A DNA stretch of 64,000 bases from Pseudarthrobacter defluvii. GTDB lineage: Bacteria; Actinomycetota; Actinomycetes; Actinomycetales; Micrococcaceae. Shown piece by piece: positions 9,549 through 19,772 of this stretch (positions are counted from its first letter, which is position 1; the number at the start of each line of letters is the position of its first letter). The stretch covers positions 2,418,001 through 2,482,000 of the forward strand of contig NZ_CP066362.1 in the NCBI RefSeq assembly GCF_030323865.1. Reading direction: 5' to 3'. The notes beneath the pieces were generated by a model, which did not search any database, had not been told where the DNA came from, and was given only the letters and a program-made list of their open reading frames with translations. The translations under genes and the position numbers were made by a program.

Positions 9549-12500
9549 CTACACCTCCGCGCCGAGGCGCTGGCTGATCACGGTGGAGACGCCGTCGCCC
9601 CTCATGGTCACGCCGTACAACGCATCCGCCACTTCCATGGTGCGCTTCTGGTGGGTAATCACGATGAGCTGACTGGATTCCCGGAGTTCTTCGAAGATGG
9701 TGATCAGCCGGCCCAGGTTGGTGTCATCCAGCGCCGCTTCCACCTCGTCCATAACGTAGAACGGCGAGGGCCGGGCCTTGAAGATGGCCACCAGCAGCGC
9801 CACCGCGGTCAGGGACCGCTCGCCGCCGGAGAGCAGCGACAGCCGCTTGATCTTCTTGCCCGCGGGACGGGCCTCCACTTCGATGCCGGTGGTCAGCATG
9901 TCCGCGGGGTCGGTGAGGACCAGCCGGCCTTCGCCGCCGGGAAAAAGGCGGTCGAACACCCTGGTGAATTGCGCCTGGGTGTCCTTAAAGGCTTCGGCGA
10001 AGACGCGCTGGACGCGGTCGTCCACTTCCTTGATGATGTCCAGCAGGTCCCGGCGGCTGGCCTTCAGGTCTTCGAGCTGGGAGCTGAGGAACTGGTGCCG
10101 CTCCTCCAGCGCCGCGAATTCCTCGAGTGCCAGGGGGTTGACCTTGCCCAGGCTGGCCAGGTCCCGTTCTGCCTTCCGCAGCCGCTTCTCCTGTTCCTGC
10201 CGGACGTAGGGCTTACCTTCAACGATCTCCTGCCCTCCCGCATCAACGGGGGCGCGGAGGGCGGCCCATTTGTCGCCTGATTCCTCCGCCGGAACGGGAA
10301 CGGGGACGTGCGGGCCAAATTCCTCCACCAGCGCCTCGGGGGTGATGCCCAGCTCGTCCACGGAGCGGGTTTCCACCGCTTCGATCCTTGCCCGCTGCTG
10401 GGCCCGGGCCAGCTCATCACGGTGCACATTGTCGGTGAGCTGGGCCAGTTCCCGGGCCAGGGCCTCGTTAGCTTCCCGGATGCCACGCAGTCCGCGGTCA
10501 CGCAGCTCGCGGTTCTCCTCGGCCAAGTCCCGTTCGTGCCGGGCCAGGTCCACGGAGACATCCACGAAGCCGAGTGCCAATTCCACGCCCGCGGAAACGG
10601 CGGCTGCCCGTTTGGCCTGGATCCGGCGGCGCCGGGCGCGCTCCGCGGCTTCCTCCCGGGCACGGCGCTCGGCGGCGGCGGCGCGTTCCAGCGATGCAAC
10701 CCGGTTGCGGGTGGCCGCCAGCTGCTCCTCGGCACTGCGCAGGGACAGCCGTGCCTCAACTTCAGCCGCACGGGCGGCGGATGCGGCACGCGCCAGGGCA
10801 TCGCGCTGTTCCGTTGAGGGTTCCTCTTCAACGGGTGCTTCCTGGGCTGCCGCCAGGCGGGCGGTGACGGCCGTGAGCGCTTCCTGCTCGGCAGCGACGT
10901 TCTCCTCCGCCCGCGCCAAGGACGCGGCCATCCGTTCGCTCTCCCCCACGGCACTGCGGAGGACGGAGTTCAGGTGGCCCAGGCGCTCAGCGACCGCGGC
11001 GAGGCGGGCGTCGGATTCGTGCAGCTTGTCCAGGGCAGCGTCCGCTTCCTCCTGGGCACCAGCGCGCCGTGCCTCGGCGCCGGCCAGGGCGAACCTGTTC
11101 CGCTCCAGGTCCGCGGTGACCGCAGAAAGGCTGCGGCCGGCGTCGTCCACTGCCGCCTGCACCTCGAGCAATGACGGTGCCTTGGCCGAACCACCGGTGG
11201 CCGTTAATGCCGTGAAGACGTCCCCCTCAGGGGTGACCACCGTGAGTCCGGGCACCGAGTCCACGACCGTGGCCGCGGCGTCGATCCCGGGGACGACGGC
11301 GGTTCGGGCCAGCAGGTGCCGGACCAAGGCGACGTGCTCCGCGGGCCCGTTTACGAGGCCGGCAGCCCACTGCGCACCGTCAGGCAGCGGCTGGTCCGGC
11401 CCGTCCTCCGGCTGGCCCGCCGCAGCCGAGGCGAGGAGCAACGACGCCCGCCCGGCGTCGTCGTCCTTGAGCCGCTGCAGCACCTCAACGGCCGTGTCCT
11501 TGTCCTGGACCAGCACTGCCTCGGATGCCTGCCCGAGCGCGGCGGCAATGGCCGCTTCATAGCCGGCCTGCACGGTGATCGCGGCGGCAACGCTTCCCTG
11601 CACCCCCGGGAGGCGGGACTCCAGCACGTGCCGGGCGCCGTCCTTCCGCTCAAGGCCCAGCTTGAGGGCGTCGAGCCGGGCGGCCAGGGCATCCCGTTTG
11701 CGGACCCCTTCGTTGACGGCGGCCTTGAGGTCAGTGATCTCCTGGAGGACAGCGTCCAAGGCTTCGCTTGCAGCCTCGTAGTCGGCGTCAAGGGATTCTT
11801 CCCCCTCCTCCACGCCCGCCACCTGGTTCTCCAGTGCCGTGAACTCGGCCTGGGCACGGGCGCGGCGTTCCGTTCCGGCGGTAAGGGATTCGCGCAGCCG
11901 TCCCAGTTCCGCCTGCGCGGACTCCACCCGGGATCGGGCGGCCGCCACCTGGCCGGCCAGCCGCGCCAGTCCTTCCCGGCGGTCGGCTGCAGCACGGAGC
12001 TGGGCGGTGAGCCGCTGGTCCTCGGCCAGGGCCGCCTGCTCCGCCTCGGCCTTTGCAGCGCTGGCCGTCGCCAGGGCACTGCGCCTTGTTTCGATGTCCT
12101 GTTCAAGCTCGGCGAGCTCCTGCCGCACCCGGGCTGCCTGGCGTTCGAGCTGTTCGGGGTCCCGGCCCGGGGAAGGGGCGGCGTCTTCGGAACCCAGCAG
12201 GCGGCTGCGTTCAGTGGCCAGCGAGCCGAGCGACCTCAGCCGCTCCCGCGCCGTGGAGAGCCGGTACCAGGTGTCACGGGCGGCATTCAGGCGCGGTGTG
12301 GCCTCTGCCGCAAGTTGCTCCATGGCTGCCTGCTGCCTGCGGCCCGCTTCGAGTTCCTGTTCGACGGCGGTCCGCCGGGCTTTGAGCGCGGCTTCGTCCG
12401 CCACGTCCTGCTCCAGCGCCAGCTGCAGCTGGACGAGGTCGTCGGCGAGCAGGCGGGCGCGGGCGTCCCTGACGTCGAACTGGACGCGCTGGGCGCGGCG

Positions 12501-13136
12501 GGCCACCTCCGCCTGCTTGCCCAAGGGCGTGAGCTGGCGCCGGATTTCCCCGGTGAGGTCGGTGAGGCGCTGGAGGTTGGCCTGCATGGCTTCCAGTTTC
12601 CGGACCGTTCGTTCCTTGCGCCGGCGGTGCTTGAGGATCCCCGCTGCCTCCTCAATGAAGCCGCGGCGGTCCTCGGGGGTGGCGTGCAGCACGCGGTCCA
12701 GCTGGCCCTGCCCCACGATGACGTGCATCTCCCGGCCCAGCCCTGAGTCGGAAAGCAGTTCCTGGATATCCAGCAGCCGGCAGCCGGCACCGTTGATGGC
12801 GTACTCCGAGCCGCCCGTACGGAACAGCGTCCGGGAAATGGTGACTTCGCTGTATTCGATGGGCAGGGCGCCGTCGGTGTTGTCGATGGTGAGCGAAACG
12901 TGGGCCCGTCCCAGGGGCGGCCGTCCGGACGTCCCGGCGAAAATGACGTCCTCCATCTTGCCGCCGCGGAGGGTCTTGGCGCCTTGCTCGCCCATGACCC
13001 AGGCCAGGGCGTCCACCACGTTGGACTTCCCGGATCCGTTGGGACCCACCACGGCGGTGACGCCGGGTTCGAAGTCGAAGGTGGTGGCAGACGCAAAGGA
13101 CTTGAACCCCCGGACGGTGAGGCTTTTGAGGTGCAA
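9549..13136 (-). CDS. smc: Chromosome partition protein Smc
   Basis: A 1195-residue condensin ATPase that compacts and segregates the chromosome with ScpA and ScpB. The N-terminal head has GPNGSGKSNVVDALAWV (Walker A). Two long coiled-coil arms flank a hinge around residues 500-680 (start near LESRLPGVQGSVAAAI). The C-terminal head has signature LSLLSGGERSLTAVALL and Walker B FYVMDEVEAALDD. I chose the TTG at 13136 because it gives MHLKSLTVRGFKSFA, the usual Smc N-terminus, with a GGAG element upstream. The frame is open another 51 codons upstream, but that stretch has no family similarity. Confidence 0.97.
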   Translation of the reverse strand: MHLKSLTVRGFKSFASATTFDFEPGVTAVVGPNGSGKSNVVDALAWVMGEQGAKTLRGGKMEDVIFAGTSGRPPLGRAHVSLTIDNTDGALPIEYSEVTISRTLFRTGGSEYAINGAGCRLLDIQELLSDSGLGREMHVIVGQGQLDRVLHATPEDRRGFIEEAAGILKHRRRKERTVRKLEAMQANLQRLTDLTGEIRRQLTPLGKQAEVARRAQRVQFDVRDARARLLADDLVQLQLALEQDVADEAALKARRTAVEQELEAGRRQQAAMEQLAAEATPRLNAARDTWYRLSTARERLRSLGSLATERSRLLGSEDAAPSPGRDPEQLERQAARVRQELAELEQDIETRRSALATASAAKAEAEQAALAEDQRLTAQLRAAADRREGLARLAGQVAAARSRVESAQAELGRLRESLTAGTERRARAQAEFTALENQVAGVEEGEESLDADYEAASEALDAVLQEITDLKAAVNEGVRKRDALAARLDALKLGLERKDGARHVLESRLPGVQGSVAAAITVQAGYEAAIAAALGQASEAVLVQDKDTAVEVLQRLKDDDAGRASLLLASAAAGQPEDGPDQPLPDGAQWAAGLVNGPAEHVALVRHLLARTAVVPGIDAAATVVDSVPGLTVVTPEGDVFTALTATGGSAKAPSLLEVQAAVDDAGRSLSAVTADLERNRFALAGAEARRAGAQEEADAALDKLHESDARLAAVAERLGHLNSVLRSAVGESERMAASLARAEENVAAEQEALTAVTARLAAAQEAPVEEEPSTEQRDALARAASAARAAEVEARLSLRSAEEQLAATRNRVASLERAAAAERRAREEAAERARRRRIQAKRAAAVSAGVELALGFVDVSVDLARHERDLAEENRELRDRGLRGIREANEALARELAQLTDNVHRDELARAQQRARIEAVETRSVDELGITPEALVEEFGPHVPVPVPAEESGDKWAALRAPVDAGGQEIVEGKPYVRQEQEKRLRKAERDLASLGKVNPLALEEFAALEERHQFLSSQLEDLKASRRDLLDIIKEVDDRVQRVFAEAFKDTQAQFTRVFDRLFPGGEGRLVLTDPADMLTTGIEVEARPAGKKIKRLSLLSGGERSLTAVALLVAIFKARPSPFYVMDEVEAALDDTNLGRLITIFEELRESSQLIVITHQKRTMEVADALYGVTMRGDGVSTVISQRLGAEV

Positions 13137-13299
13137 GGCTTTTCTGGTCTCCTGGAGCGGGTAGGGCATGATTGCGGGAACCGGCTCACTACAATCTACT
13201 GCGCAGGACCGACATTTCCCCGCAGCAGCGCCCGGAAGCCAACGCCTGCGCCACGGGTGAATATGCATGATCGGGGCAGGCAAAGGCATAGTTAAGCTC

Positions 13300-13326
13300 T
13301 TGAGCCTGCGTTTTTGTGGGTACAGT
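13300..13326 (+). promoter_or_regulatory. Candidate promoter of the ole operon
   Basis: TTGAGC (13300-13305) and TACAGT (13321-13326) resemble -35 and -10 boxes, but the 15-base spacing is short. They lie 42 bases upstream of the chosen oleA start in the divergent smc/oleA region. Confidence 0.3.
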
Positions 13327-13367
13327 CACCGCAGGAATGCGGGACGGAAACGAAGAGGGGCTTGAAA

Positions 13368-14390
13368 TTGGCAGGTAATGCAACCTTCCGCCACAGCAAC
13401 ACCGCGCTGCTCTCGGTCAGCAGCGTCGAAGCTCCAAGGATTGTGAGCTCCACCGACTTTGACCGGCGCCTGGCGTCAACCCTGCAGCGGCTGAAGTTCC
13501 CGCCGCGGCTGCTGGAACGCGTCGCAGGCATCACGCACCGCCGCTGGTGGGCCGCCGGCACGTCGTTCGACGACGCTGCGGTGGAAGCCGGCGCCAAGGC
13601 CCTGGCCGAGGCAGGCATCGAAGCATCCGAGATCGGCCTGCTGATCAACACCTCGGTGACCAGGCGCAACCTGGAACCGTCCGTAGCGGTGAAGATTCAT
13701 CACGGACTCAGCCTGCCGTCGTCGGCCATGAACTTTGACCTTGCCAATGCCTGCCTGGGGTTCGTCAACGCCCTGACCCTGGCCGCCAACATGATCGACT
13801 CGGGCCAGATCAGGTACGCCGTCATTGTCAATGGCGAGGACGCCCAGCTGACCCAGGAGGCCACCCTGGAGCGCCTCCAGCGGCCCGAAACCACCCGTGC
13901 CGACTTTAACCGGGAGTTCGCCACGCTGACGCTCGGCTCCGGAGCGGCCGCCGCCGTCCTGGGACCGGCGGACGAGCACCCGGGCGCCCACCGCGTGGTG
14001 GGCGGCGTAATGCGAGCCGGCACCGAGCACCACGAGCTGTGCGTGGGCGGCATCGACGGCATGCACACCGACACAAAGGGACTGCTCGACGGCGGCCTGC
14101 AGCTCGTCGTCGACGCCTGGCATGAGGCCCAGCCGGAGTGGGACTGGGCGGCCATGGACCGCTACGTCACCCACCAGGTCAGCAATGCCTACACTCAGGC
14201 CATCATCGAGGCGATCGACCTGGATGCCGACAAGGTGCCCATCACGTTCCCGCACTGGGGCAATGTGGGTCCCGCCTCCCTCCCCATGACGCTTGCAGCC
14301 GAGTCGCAGTCGCTGGCAAGCGGTGACCGGGTCCTGTGCATGGGCGTTGGGTCCGGACTCAACACTGCGATGCTGGAAATCGTTTGGTGA
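13368..14390 (+). CDS. oleA: OleA, acyl-CoA condensing thiolase of olefin biosynthesis
   Basis: A 340-residue thiolase-superfamily enzyme (FabH-like) that joins two acyl-CoAs by a non-decarboxylative Claisen condensation to a beta-keto acid, the first step of long-chain olefin synthesis. The nucleophilic Cys129 sits in LANACLGFVNAL. Glu103, in NTSVTRRNLEPS, is 26 residues before it, the same distance as the Glu117/Cys143 pair of the Xanthomonas enzyme. The His (YVTHQVSNAY) and Asn (HWGNVGPASLP) of the thiolase triad are present. I chose the TTG at 13368 because GAGGGG lies 7 bases upstream; another TTG is 6 bases earlier. Its stop overlaps oleBC. Confidence 0.92.
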   Translation: MAGNATFRHSNTALLSVSSVEAPRIVSSTDFDRRLASTLQRLKFPPRLLERVAGITHRRWWAAGTSFDDAAVEAGAKALAEAGIEASEIGLLINTSVTRRNLEPSVAVKIHHGLSLPSSAMNFDLANACLGFVNALTLAANMIDSGQIRYAVIVNGEDAQLTQEATLERLQRPETTRADFNREFATLTLGSGAAAAVLGPADEHPGAHRVVGGVMRAGTEHHELCVGGIDGMHTDTKGLLDGGLQLVVDAWHEAQPEWDWAAMDRYVTHQVSNAYTQAIIEAIDLDADKVPITFPHWGNVGPASLPMTLAAESQSLASGDRVLCMGVGSGLNTAMLEIVW

Positions 14391-17053
14391 TGGCGGACTG
14401 GCCCGGCGTCAACGCCGAATGGTCACGCGAACTCGATGTCCCCTCCACCTCCGGCGCTGATGCGCCGGGCACCGTGCGCCGCTGGCACCTGCTGGATAAC
14501 GGCGCGGAACTGGCCCGCCACGGATTGACTCCTTTGGGGACGCTGCTGTGCGTGCACGGCAACCCCACCTGGTCCTACCTGTGGCGGAGCCTGCTGGCCG
14601 CGGGTTCCAACTCCGCGCATCCGTGGCGTGTGGTGGCCGTGGACCAGCTGGACATGGGCTTTTCGGAGCGGACCGGTACGTTCCGGCGGCTGGCCGATCG
14701 GATCAACGACCTGGGCGACCTCACGGACGTGCTGGGCCTGGAGGGGCCTGTCGTTTCGGTGGGCCATGACTGGGGCGGCGCCATCAGCCTGGGCTGGGCG
14801 CTGGCGCATGAAAACCAGCTGGCCGGCGTTGTCCTGACCAACACCGCCGTGCACCAGCCTGAAGGCAGCCCCATCCCGGCGGCCCTGCGGCTTGCCCTGC
14901 ATCCTGCCGTCCACAAGTGGGGAACCACCACCTCTGACGCCTTCCTGCGGGTGACGCATTCGTTGGCACACCCGCCACTGCCCGCGGAAATCCGGAACGC
15001 TTACATGGCCCCCTATCGTGGAGCGTCCCGGCGTGCCGGAGTAGGCAACTTTGTTGCGGACATTCCCGTTGACGCATCCCATCCCAGCTTTGCAGCGCTC
15101 ACCGGGGTGGCTGAAGGCGTACGCAGGCTGGATGTTCCAGCCCTGATGCTGTGGGGCCCGCGCGACCCCATCTTCTCCGACCGCTACCTCAAGGACCTCA
15201 TCGGCCGGCTTCCGCATGCGGACGTGCACCGCTACGAGAGCGCCGGGCACCTGGTGGCCGAGGACCGGGACATTGCCGCGCCGGTCTTCGACTGGCTTGC
15301 GGGGCGCGTCACCGGCGGCGGGATCGGTTCTGCCGACTCCCCCGCAGTGGAAGGCACTGACGGCTTTGAGCCCCTGTGGGCGCCCCTTGCCGGACTGGCG
15401 GCGGGACCAACGGGCGACGGGAGGGCCGTCGTCGAAATGGCAACGGACGGTACCGTGGCCCGCTTCCTGACGTGGAAGCAACTGGCGGCGGATGTTGACC
15501 ACCTGGCCGCGGGCCTGGCGACGGCGGGTGTTGGGCCCGGCAGCCGGGTGAGCCTGATGGTTCCGCCCGGGGTGGATCTCACCGTGGCCCTGTACGCCTG
15601 CCTGCGGCTCGGGGCCGTGGTAGTGGTCGCCGACGCGGGCCTGGGCACCAAAGGCCTGAGCCGGGCAGTCAAGGGCGCCACCCCCGATGTCCTGGTCGGG
15701 ATTGACAAGGCCCTGGCCGCCGCCCGGGCCCTCGGATGGGCGGCCCGCCGCATCAGCGTCCGCGAGCTCACCCCGCGGCGCCGCCGGCTCCTCGGGGTGG
15801 AAACCTCCCTCGCCGCCCTTGCCAGGGCAGGTTCAGCACGGGCCGGAGCGGCGGGGAAGGCCGCATTGTCCCTGCCGGGGCCCGACTCCCCCGCCGCCGT
15901 CCTCTTTACCTCCGGTTCCACCGGCCCCGCCAAGGGCGTGCTCTATACCCACCGGCAGCTTGCCGCCATGCGGGACACCGTGGCACAAACCTTTGGGATC
16001 CGTCCCGGGCAGCGCCTGGTGGCCGGCTTCGCGCCCTTTGCCCTGCTGGGTCCCGCACTGGGGGCAGTCTCGGTGACGCCGGCGATGGATGTCACGGCAC
16101 CCCGCACCCTGACTGCACGCGCCCTGGCCGATGCCGCGGCGGCCATCGATGCCACGGTGGTCTTCGCGTCCCCCGCTGCGCTGCGAAATGTCGTTGCCAC
16201 CCGCGGCGGACTCACCCCGGACGGTACCGCGGCCCTCGGACGCATTGACCTGCTCCTCTCCGCCGGCGCACCCGTTCCGGAAGCACTCCTTGCGGAGGTG
16301 CAGCAACTGGTGCCCCGCGCCTCCCTGCACACCCCGTACGGGATGACCGAGGCGCTGCCCGTCACCGACATCAGCCTCGAACAAATCCAGGCCGCCGCCG
16401 CTGATGCCGCTGCCGGAACGATGACGGGCGCCGGCAACGGCGTCTGCGTAGGCTGGCCCGTCCACGGCGCCCGCGTAGCCGTCATCCCCCTGGCGGCGGA
16501 CGGCACGGCAGCCGGATCCGTGCCGGTCACCGACGCCGGCATCACGGGAGAGATCATGGTCAGTGCGCCGCATGTCAAAGACGCCTACGACCGCCTCTGG
16601 CTGACGCAGGAGCTGAGCAGCGGCCCCACCGGATGGCACCGCACCGGGGACGTGGGCCACTTCGACGCCCAGGGACGGCTGTGGGTGGAAGGCCGGCTGG
16701 CACACGTGGTCACGGCACCCGGCGGAGTGGTGACCCCGGTGGGCCCGGAACAGGCCATCGAAGGCGTGGACGAGGTCCGCATGGCAGCCGTGGTGGGTGT
16801 GGGACCGGCAGGGACGCAGGCCGTCGCCGCCGTCGTCGAAACCGTTCCGCCAGCCCCCAAGGCCGGTCTTGCCGGGGCGGAGTTGGCGGGCAGGGTACGG
16901 GCGGCTGCCCGCAGCGCAGGCGTGTCTGTCGCTGCCGTCCTTGTTGTCCCCGTGCAGCCCACCGACATCCGCCACAACGCAAAAATCGACAGGACGCGGC
17001 TGTCCCGATGGGCGTCGGCCGTGCTGGCCGGCGGCCGTCCGGGGACGCCATGA
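14390..17053 (+). CDS. oleBC: OleBC fusion: beta-lactone decarboxylase and beta-lactone synthetase
   Basis: An 887-residue fusion of two olefin-pathway enzymes. Residues about 1-310 are an alpha/beta hydrolase of the haloalkane-dehalogenase type (LCVHGNPTWSYLWRSL, then nucleophile Asp in VGHDWGGAISLGW, and acid/base region SAGHLVAEDRD); OleB removes CO2 from a beta-lactone to give the cis-alkene. Residues about 325-887 are an AMP-forming ligase fold (VLFTSGSTGPAKGVLYTHR, TPYGMTEALPV, HRTGDVGHFDAQGRLWVEGR); OleC makes the beta-lactone from the beta-hydroxy acid. Separate proteins in proteobacteria, they are fused in actinobacteria. The ATG overlaps the oleA stop (TGATG). Confidence 0.93.
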   Translation: MADWPGVNAEWSRELDVPSTSGADAPGTVRRWHLLDNGAELARHGLTPLGTLLCVHGNPTWSYLWRSLLAAGSNSAHPWRVVAVDQLDMGFSERTGTFRRLADRINDLGDLTDVLGLEGPVVSVGHDWGGAISLGWALAHENQLAGVVLTNTAVHQPEGSPIPAALRLALHPAVHKWGTTTSDAFLRVTHSLAHPPLPAEIRNAYMAPYRGASRRAGVGNFVADIPVDASHPSFAALTGVAEGVRRLDVPALMLWGPRDPIFSDRYLKDLIGRLPHADVHRYESAGHLVAEDRDIAAPVFDWLAGRVTGGGIGSADSPAVEGTDGFEPLWAPLAGLAAGPTGDGRAVVEMATDGTVARFLTWKQLAADVDHLAAGLATAGVGPGSRVSLMVPPGVDLTVALYACLRLGAVVVVADAGLGTKGLSRAVKGATPDVLVGIDKALAAARALGWAARRISVRELTPRRRRLLGVETSLAALARAGSARAGAAGKAALSLPGPDSPAAVLFTSGSTGPAKGVLYTHRQLAAMRDTVAQTFGIRPGQRLVAGFAPFALLGPALGAVSVTPAMDVTAPRTLTARALADAAAAIDATVVFASPAALRNVVATRGGLTPDGTAALGRIDLLLSAGAPVPEALLAEVQQLVPRASLHTPYGMTEALPVTDISLEQIQAAAADAAAGTMTGAGNGVCVGWPVHGARVAVIPLAADGTAAGSVPVTDAGITGEIMVSAPHVKDAYDRLWLTQELSSGPTGWHRTGDVGHFDAQGRLWVEGRLAHVVTAPGGVVTPVGPEQAIEGVDEVRMAAVVGVGPAGTQAVAAVVETVPPAPKAGLAGAELAGRVRAAARSAGVSVAAVLVVPVQPTDIRHNAKIDRTRLSRWASAVLAGGRPGTP

Positions 17054-18021
17054 AGGTATTGGTCACCGGTGCCAGCGGGCTGCTGGGCCGCGAGGTGGCA
17101 GGCCTCCTAGTACGGAAGGGACATGCGGTCACCACCTTCCAGCGGCGTTCCTCGGGGGTCGACGGCGCAACGGACCACAGTGGCTCCCTCACCGATGATG
17201 CAGCGGTCACCGCCGCCGTCCGGGGCGTTGATGGTGTCATCCACCTGGCCGCCAAGGTTTCCTTTACCGGCCGTGCCCAGGAGTTCGACGACGTGAACGT
17301 CCAGGGAACCCGGCGGCTGCTCCAGACAGCACGCGAAGCGGGCGTCAGCGACTTCGTTTTCGTGTCCTCCCCGTCGGTGGCCAACTCGGGCGCCGCCATT
17401 GCAGGGCTGGGCGCAGAAAAGGCTGACCCGGTGCATGCCCACGGCGACTACTCACGCACCAAGGCGGAGGCGGAACTGCTGGCCCTTGCCACGGACGGAC
17501 CGGACTTCCGTGTCGCCGCGGTGCGGCCGCACGTGGTGTGGGGGCCCGGTGACACCCAACTCGTGGAACGCGTGCTGGCACGGGCGGCGCGGAAGCGGTT
17601 GCCGCTGCTGGATGCCGGCGCTGCACTGATCGACACCACGTATGTGGACAACGCTGCTGCCGCCATTGTTGCCGGGCTCGAGCGCATGGGCCACATCCAC
17701 GGCCGGGCGTTGGTGGTCACCAACGCCGAGCCCCGGCCCGTGGGCGAACTCATTGCAGGCATCTGTGCTGCCGGCGGCGTGCCCGCGCCGGCTTGGTCCG
17801 TGCCGGGCCCTGTGGCGCGGCTGGCAGGATCAGTGGTGGAGCGGGCGTGGCTTCGGCTCGGTAAGCAGGACGAGCCGCCCATGACCAGGTTCCTCGCCGA
17901 GCAGTTGTCCACGGCGCACTGGTTCGACCAGCGGGAAACCCACGCGCTCCTGGCCTGGACCCCCGCAGTATCCATCGACGAAGGCCTCGCGCGGCTGGCG
18001 GACTACTACGGCTCCCGTTGA
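17050..18021 (+). CDS. oleD: OleD, NADPH-dependent beta-keto acid reductase
   Basis: A 323-residue extended short-chain dehydrogenase that reduces the OleA product to the beta-hydroxy acid used by OleC. The Rossmann motif TGASGLLGREVAGLL is at the N-terminus. The catalytic YxxxK is DYSRTKAEAE, and the preceding Ser lies in FVSSPSVANSG. The ATG is inside the oleBC stop (ATGA overlap), so oleA, oleBC and oleD form one translationally coupled operon. A longer upstream frame exists but is inside oleBC. The pathway order is OleA, OleD, OleC, OleB, and all four activities are present. Confidence 0.92.
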   Translation: MKVLVTGASGLLGREVAGLLVRKGHAVTTFQRRSSGVDGATDHSGSLTDDAAVTAAVRGVDGVIHLAAKVSFTGRAQEFDDVNVQGTRRLLQTAREAGVSDFVFVSSPSVANSGAAIAGLGAEKADPVHAHGDYSRTKAEAELLALATDGPDFRVAAVRPHVVWGPGDTQLVERVLARAARKRLPLLDAGAALIDTTYVDNAAAAIVAGLERMGHIHGRALVVTNAEPRPVGELIAGICAAGGVPAPAWSVPGPVARLAGSVVERAWLRLGKQDEPPMTRFLAEQLSTAHWFDQRETHALLAWTPAVSIDEGLARLADYYGSR

Positions 18022-18049
18022 GCGGGCCTGCTGCCAGGCGGACGGGCCG

Positions 18050-19018
18050 CTACCAGCGGCCGTTGCGGGGCCGCGGTTGGCACACGGGGCAGGTATGGGA
18101 CGAACGGTTCATGAACTGGTCCCGGCGGATGGTCGCATTGATACCCGCTGCGGCGCACCGCCTGCACGGCTCCCCCTGCCGGCCGTAGGCATTGAGGGAC
18201 CGGTCAAAGTAGCCTGATGCGCCGTTGACGTTGACGTACAGCGAATCGAAGCTGGTCCCGCCTGCGGCCAGGGCATCAAGCATCACCTCGCGGGCGCTGT
18301 CGAGGACTCGCTGGGCTTCACTGCGGCGCAGCGTGTCGGTGGCCCGGGCGAAATGCAGCCGGGCGCGCCACAGTGCTTCGTCGGCATAGATGTTGCCGAT
18401 GCCGGACACCAGGCCCTGGTCCAGCAGCGCCCGCTTCAGCCCCGTTTTGCGCTTCCGGAGGCGCTGGTAGAAGAGATCGAAGGAGAAGGCAGGATCCAGG
18501 GGGTCCCGGGCGATGTGTGCTGCTTCCTCCGCAATCAGGGGAAGGGGCGATTCCGCCAGGCCGCCTGGAGCGCCGTCGTCCGTGGGGACGAGCGTGGTGA
18601 CGAAGAGGCCGCCGAAAATCCGCTGGTCCACGAACCGCAGTTGCTCCGGCATCCCGTCCCGAGGGCTGAGCCGGAACCGGACTTTGAGGTGCTTCTCATC
18701 CGGGACGGCTGAGTCCTGCATCAGCAGCTGCCCGCTCATGCCCAGGTGCGCCATCAGGGCAACTTCGGGCAGGCCACCGGTTTTCGGGTTCTCCAATCCG
18801 GCAGCAGCGGTGTCCACCAGGGGCAGCCAAAGGAACTTTCCCCGGCGCACGACGTCGGACACGGTGGCACCTTCGAGGTTGCCGATGAAGTCCTCAACGC
18901 CAAGGGCATGGCGGCGGATGGAACGCGGATCGAGGACTTCGACGGCACGAATCGTCCTGCCGCGGACCCAGTTCACCAGGCCACGGCGGACAACCTCCAC
19001 CTCGGGCAGTTCGGGCAT
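18050..19018 (-). CDS. mutM: Formamidopyrimidine-DNA glycosylase MutM
   Basis: A 322-residue base-excision repair enzyme that removes 8-oxoguanine and other oxidised purines and cuts the abasic site. Start [14 protein letters not shown] supplies the catalytic Pro2 and Glu3. The helix-two-turn-helix has [16 protein letters not shown]. The C-terminal zinc finger is CRRC...CPVC. The family is usually 270-290 residues; the extra length is an insertion around residues 90-150 and a short tail. It starts 5 bases after the rnc stop and closes a yceD-rpmF-rnc-mutM operon. Confidence 0.97.
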   Translation of the reverse strand: MPELPEVEVVRRGLVNWVRGRTIRAVEVLDPRSIRRHALGVEDFIGNLEGATVSDVVRRGKFLWLPLVDTAAAGLENPKTGGLPEVALMAHLGMSGQLLMQDSAVPDEKHLKVRFRLSPRDGMPEQLRFVDQRIFGGLFVTTLVPTDDGAPGGLAESPLPLIAEEAAHIARDPLDPAFSFDLFYQRLRKRKTGLKRALLDQGLVSGIGNIYADEALWRARLHFARATDTLRRSEAQRVLDSAREVMLDALAAGGTSFDSLYVNVNGASGYFDRSLNAYGRQGEPCRRCAAAGINATIRRDQFMNRSSHTCPVCQPRPRNGRW

Positions 19019-19023
19019 GGACG

Positions 19024-19752
19024 CTACTGGCCGGCCACGGAGCTCGCGCCGGCACTGGACGCCTCTTGGGCCCCGGCGCCGGAAAGCACCCGCCACGCGT
19101 CTGCCGCTGCTTCCTGTTCCGCTTCCTTCTTGGAGTGCCCGGAACCCTTGCCGTAGGCGGTTCCGGCGATATTCAGGACAGCGGTGAAGGTACGGGCGTG
19201 GTCGGGGCCGGACCCCTCCACTGCGTAGTGGATGCTGCCCAACTGCCGGCTGGCTGCGAGTTCCTGGATGCTGGTCTTCCAGTCGGTGCCGGCGCCCAGG
19301 ACGGCGGCATCCTTCAGCAGCGGACCGATCAGCCGCATGACCAGTTGCCGCGCCGTCTCGATGTCGTTGGAGACATAGGTGGCCCCGATCAGGGCTTCCA
19401 TGGTGTCCGCCAGGATGGAGGCTTTGTTCTTGCCATGGGTGAGCTTCTCGCCCTGGCCAAGGTAGATGTATTCCCCAATGCCCAGGCTGCGGCCGATGCC
19501 GGCCAGTGCCCGGGTACTGACGACGGCGGACCGGCGCTTGGCGAGTTCGCCTTCGGGCAGGTCCGGGTTGTCCCGGTAGAGGGCGTCGGTGACGGAGAAT
19601 CCCAGGATGGAGTCGCCCAGGAACTCGAGCCGCTCGTTGGTGGGGATGCCGCCGTTCTCGTAGGCGTACGAACGGTGGGTGAGCGCAAGACGAAGCGTCC
19701 CGGCGTCAATAGAGACACCGAGACGCTTCAGAAGCTCTTCAGTTGAAGACAT
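19024..19752 (-). CDS. rnc: Ribonuclease III
   Basis: A 242-residue double-strand-specific RNase that matures rRNA precursors and cleaves structured mRNAs. The family signature [20 protein letters not shown] with its metal-binding acidic residues is near residue 40. The second acidic cluster is in [15 protein letters not shown] double-stranded-RNA-binding domain fills the last 75 residues ([16 protein letters not shown]...[14 protein letters not shown]), followed by a short Ala/Ser tail. It is downstream of rpmF by 20 bases and upstream of mutM by 5. Confidence 0.97.
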   Translation of the reverse strand: MSSTEELLKRLGVSIDAGTLRLALTHRSYAYENGGIPTNERLEFLGDSILGFSVTDALYRDNPDLPEGELAKRRSAVVSTRALAGIGRSLGIGEYIYLGQGEKLTHGKNKASILADTMEALIGATYVSNDIETARQLVMRLIGPLLKDAAVLGAGTDWKTSIQELAASRQLGSIHYAVEGSGPDHARTFTAVLNIAGTAYGKGSGHSKKEAEQEAAADAWRVLSGAGAQEASSAGASSVAGQ

Positions 19753-19772
19753 CAGTCAGCCTGTTGGGCCGA

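Noticed and set aside
13137..13289. An extra 51 codons upstream of the chosen smc start, in frame
   Set aside because: The stretch has no similarity to Smc N-termini and the TTG at 13136 gives the standard MHLKSLTVRGFKSFA start with a GGAG element.
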